From CAZJZH01 sp964550465 (lineage in GTDB: Bacteria > Patescibacteriota > Patescibacteriia > JACRDY01): a DNA stretch of 15,222 bases. Within the stretch, counting starts at the first letter, position 1, and every line of letters starts with the position of its first letter. The stretch is taken from contig CAZJZH010000025.1 in the NCBI GenBank assembly GCA_964550465.1, positions 1 through 15,222 of the forward strand, given 5' to 3'. The notes beneath the pieces were generated by a model. That model searched no databases, was not told where the DNA came from, and was given only the letters and a program-made list of their open reading frames with translations. Position numbers and translations under genes: made by a program. Of the stretch, positions 13,221-15,222 are shown one piece after another.

Positions 13221-13529
13221 TTATGCTTGAGGACGCTCAAGTAGCCGGCGCCAATCTTTCGGGGTCATGCTCATGCGCCTCTGAAAGGCGGCGACTTGCT
13301 GGTCAGTTGCCTCTCGTTTGGCTCGGGTACGCACGGCCATCTCTCTGATTCTGGCATCGCGCACCTCTGCCGGCAGTGCTTGAAAGGCGGCTATCACGGC
13401 CTGGTGCGCTTGCTGTTTGTCTGCAGCAGCCTGCGCTGTGGCGACAGGATCAGCCGCGGGTGTTAGCTGCAGCTGCCGGTGTGATGCCATCATCTCCTCG
13501 ATATACGCTCTTTGATCGTGCTGGCTCAT
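13221..13529 (-). CDS. small helical orphan protein, 102 aa
   Basis: The ATG at 13529 was chosen because GGAGG lies seven bases upstream; the in-frame ATG at 13535 is too close to that site and ATG 13598 lies inside the promoter. The protein is rich in Ala, Gln, Arg and Glu with no signal peptide, membrane segment or cysteine, and looks almost entirely helical (AQAAADKQQAHQAVIAAFQ; AEVRDARIREMAVRTRAK). It ends in MTPKDWRRLLERPQ. It could be a cytoplasmic coiled-coil partner of the membrane proteins encoded downstream, but this is inference from operon position. First gene of the transcript 13529-12455. Confidence 0.68.
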   Translation of the reverse strand: MSQHDQRAYIEEMMASHRQLQLTPAADPVATAQAAADKQQAHQAVIAAFQALPAEVRDARIREMAVRTRAKREATDQQVAAFQRRMSMTPKDWRRLLERPQA

Positions 13530-13537
13530 ATCCATTC

Positions 13538-13560
13538 CTCCAATCAGGTTTTCAATGTTC
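13538..13560 (-). repeat. duplicated leader segment, copy 1
   Basis: Matches 13184-13206 at 20 of 23 bases and holds the ribosome site for the ATG at 13529. Confidence 0.75.
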
Positions 13561-13569
13561 CTACTCTCT

Positions 13570-13598
13570 TGAATATCACGCCAACTACTGACTGTCAA
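13570..13598 (-). promoter_or_regulatory. promoter of the four-gene small membrane protein operon
   Basis: Minus-strand TTGACA (13598-13593), 17-base spacer, TATTCA (13575-13570, three of six). The leader is about 34 bases. Divergent from the Nramp-like gene. Confidence 0.52.
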
Positions 13599-13630
13599 CT
13601 GCGCTGCTTCGATAAAACATCATTTCACGC

Positions 13631-13636
13631 TATACT
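13631..13636 (+). promoter_or_regulatory. -10 box for the Nramp-like gene
   Basis: TATACT (five of six), about 22 bases of leader before the ATG at 13665, no Shine-Dalgarno site and no good -35 at normal spacing. Confidence 0.42.
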
Positions 13637-13664
13637 GTAAGCACTTGTATTAGTAATTACTATT

Positions 13665-15053
13665 ATGGCAACCACCAAAGAATTTCCCAAACCACTACCA
13701 TTGCGCCAGCTGATCGGTCCCAGCTTTGTTATCTTGGCGCTAGGCCTCGGCTCTGGCGAAGTCATTCTCTGGCCGTACTTGGCCTCTAACTATGGCCTGG
13801 GCATCGCCTGGGGTGCGTTGCTAGGTATTACCTTCCAGTACTTTATCAATATGGAAATAGAGCGCTACGCCTTGGTCAAAGGCGAGAGTGTCTTTGTCGG
13901 TATTCATCGTCTGTGGCCGCGGGCGGCCTACTGGTTTATCTTGACCACGTTTATTGGCTTTGGTTTACCGGGTATTATCGCCGCTTCTGCCCAAGTCTTT
14001 GGTAGTATCATTGGCGTGGCGGACTTCCGCTGGATCGCCATTATTTTTTTGATCATCATCGGGTTAGTGCTCAGTGCTGGTAAAACAGTCTATGGACTGA
14101 TGGAAAAACTAACCAAGGGCATTATCCTCATCGGCGTGCCAATTGTTTTTATTTTGACACTGATTTTAGCGGACGGGGCGGACTGGCAGGCGCTCGCTCA
14201 GGGTCTGATGGGAGTTGGTGAAGGCTTTCGTTGGTTGCCAGAAGGTATTGTCCTGGCTACTTTCCTGGCGGCTTTTGCCTATAGTGGTGCTGGGGGCAAC
14301 CTTAACTTAACTCAGTCGATTTATGTCAAAGAAAAGGGCTATGGCATGGGCAAGTACGCGCCCAAGATTGCCGGCCTGTTCCGTGGCGGCGCAGATAAAG
14401 AAGCGGTCTCACTGGACGGCTACCACTTTGAGGAGACACCGGCTAACATGCAGCGCTTCCGCCAGTGGTGGCGCAATATCAGCTTAGAGCATTTGGTGGT
14501 TTTCTGGTTTGTGGGGGCGTTATCGATGCTCCTACTGATGCTGTTGGCTTACACCACCACCTTTGGTCTCGACGGTACGGCGGAAGGTATCTCCTTCGTT
14601 ATCTTCCAAGGAGCAGCTATTGGGCAACAGATTTTCCCGGCTGCCGGTGTGGCCTTCTTGGTGGTGGTAACAGTGATGTTGTTTCAAACGCAGCTGGGGG
14701 TGATGGATTCAACCTCGCGCATCATGGCAGAAAACGCCGCGTTGCGAAAAGGTGGTACGGTCAATTTGTCTAAGTGGTATTTTATTTTCGTCTGGGCTCA
14801 GATCGCTTTTGGTATCATCCTCTTCCTCTTCAATATTTCTGAGCCCAAGAGCCTGCTGGTGCTGGGCGCGGTCATTAACGCGGTAGCCATGTTTGTCCAT
14901 ATTGGCATCGTTTCCTGGACCAACTACAGGCAGTTGCCAAAAGCCTGTCAGCCCAGTCTGCTGCGCCGTCTCGTCTTGCTGGGCATCTTCTGTTTCTTTG
15001 GCTATTTTAGTTTCATGGTGCTGCGAGATGCAGTTTTGCCGTTGTTACCCTAA
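13665..15053 (+). CDS. Nramp-family (divalent-metal transporter-like) membrane protein
   Basis: 462 residues, with about eleven hydrophobic segments and a cytoplasmic-looking loop around 225-265 (KEKGYGMGKYAPKIAGLF to RFRQWW). It starts GPSFVILALGLGSGEVILWPY and continues EIERYALVKGESVF, the pattern of Nramp-related transporters. In classical Nramp proteins helix 1 carries DPGN and helix 6 carries MPH; here the corresponding places read GSGE (29-32) and GAGGN (208-212). The Asp, Asn and Met that bind Mn or Fe in well-studied members therefore appear to be missing. The ion may differ, or the protein may belong to an uncharacterised Nramp branch. It is a single gene with a short leader and no Shine-Dalgarno site, divergent from the small membrane protein operon. 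The family is fairly firm; the substrate is open. Confidence 0.8.
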   Translation: MATTKEFPKPLPLRQLIGPSFVILALGLGSGEVILWPYLASNYGLGIAWGALLGITFQYFINMEIERYALVKGESVFVGIHRLWPRAAYWFILTTFIGFGLPGIIAASAQVFGSIIGVADFRWIAIIFLIIIGLVLSAGKTVYGLMEKLTKGIILIGVPIVFILTLILADGADWQALAQGLMGVGEGFRWLPEGIVLATFLAAFAYSGAGGNLNLTQSIYVKEKGYGMGKYAPKIAGLFRGGADKEAVSLDGYHFEETPANMQRFRQWWRNISLEHLVVFWFVGALSMLLLMLLAYTTTFGLDGTAEGISFVIFQGAAIGQQIFPAAGVAFLVVVTVMLFQTQLGVMDSTSRIMAENAALRKGGTVNLSKWYFIFVWAQIAFGIILFLFNISEPKSLLVLGAVINAVAMFVHIGIVSWTNYRQLPKACQPSLLRRLVLLGIFCFFGYFSFMVLRDAVLPLLP

Positions 15054-15222
15054 AACTTTTCTCTGTTACTTTTGGGGCCAAAACTGCCGGGTCCGCCGCA
15101 GGCGGATTCGCCCCGGACCCCAAGATATTTCACCTATACTCTCTTAAAGCTATAAAAGAATATCTTTTTCACAGTGCTCTGGGGTCTGGGGGAAACATCC
15201 CGCCCGAAGCCCACCGCTGGGT
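15054..15222. other. gene-free GC-rich inverted-repeat region at the window end
   Basis: GGGTCCG (15089-15095) pairs with CGGACCC (15114-15120), and a smaller hairpin TCCGCC/GGCGGA (15092-15106) competes inside. A second GC-rich block (15182-15222) holds runs of G and C and CCCA/TGGG pairing. Between them AAGATATT (15122-15129) pairs with AATATCTT (15159-15166) ahead of TTTT, possibly a weak terminator for the Nramp-like gene. The high GC of the blocks contrasts with nearby sequence, as seen for interspersed intergenic repeats. No credible gene is visible; a short open minus frame at the very end cannot be judged. Confidence 0.5.

Noticed and set aside
1..15222. tRNA, rRNA, insertion sequence or integrase
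   Set aside because: No clover-leaf, conserved rRNA core, transposase frame or terminal repeats were seen by eye on either strand.
15171..15222. C-terminus of a minus-strand gene entering from the right edge
   Set aside because: A frame is open for only about 20 codons, and the sequence is repeat-like and GC-rich; too short to support.

Overview
The window reads as bacterial chromosome using the standard bacterial code: TGA is a real stop at several genes, twice inside ATGA overlaps, so this is not a TGA-as-glycine lineage. The gene mix suggests a Patescibacteria (CPR) genome. It has many small secreted or membrane orphans, a DipZ-like thiol-disulfide protein beside a membrane-tethered thioredoxin with a Met/Asp-rich linker, and large secreted proteins with SbsA-type Ig domains and a C-terminal repeat module I associate with CPR surface proteins. 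The taxonomic call is inference; no rRNA, tRNA or ribosomal protein gene is present to anchor it.

Layout. Positions 1-706 (minus) hold the N-terminus of a Sec-exported SpvB/RHS-type protein cut by the window edge. Positions 857-1977 (plus) hold a tight operon of four small orphans, one with a zinc-ribbon pattern, closed by a two-way terminator. Positions 2026-4123 (minus) hold three consecutive single-gene units, each with a TTGACA promoter, a strong Shine-Dalgarno site, a signal peptide and a terminator. One of these proteins is Asp-repeat and Cys-rich. Positions 4236-6551 (minus) are a two-gene redox operon (tethered thioredoxin, then a CcdA/TlpA/DipZ-like fusion), divergent from a Cys-rich CE1/PHB-depolymerase-like esterase at 6679-7632. 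Positions 7757-11226 (plus) hold two surface proteins with different N-terminal domains (beta-propeller versus LamG-like) on the same Ig plus C-terminal scaffold. A 36-residue membrane microprotein follows at 11301. Positions 11510-13529 (minus) are six small genes, including a pilin-like protein and a diverged paralogue sharing an IDPYRxC signature. Positions 13665-15053 (plus) encode an Nramp-family transporter without the usual DPGN motif. The last 170 bases are GC-rich inverted repeats.

The window splits into two expression styles. The genes of recognisable family (SpvB-like, DipZ, thioredoxin, esterase, the two surface proteins, Nramp) have no Shine-Dalgarno site, and where a promoter can be placed most have a short leader behind a TATAAT-like or extended -10. 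Nearly all the small orphans have an AGGAGG-type site, and most promoters I can place for them carry TTGACA or a close match. Functionally most of the window faces the cell exterior: adhesion/surface modules, pilin-like proteins, secreted Cys-rich proteins and the thiol-disulfide machinery that could keep them folded.
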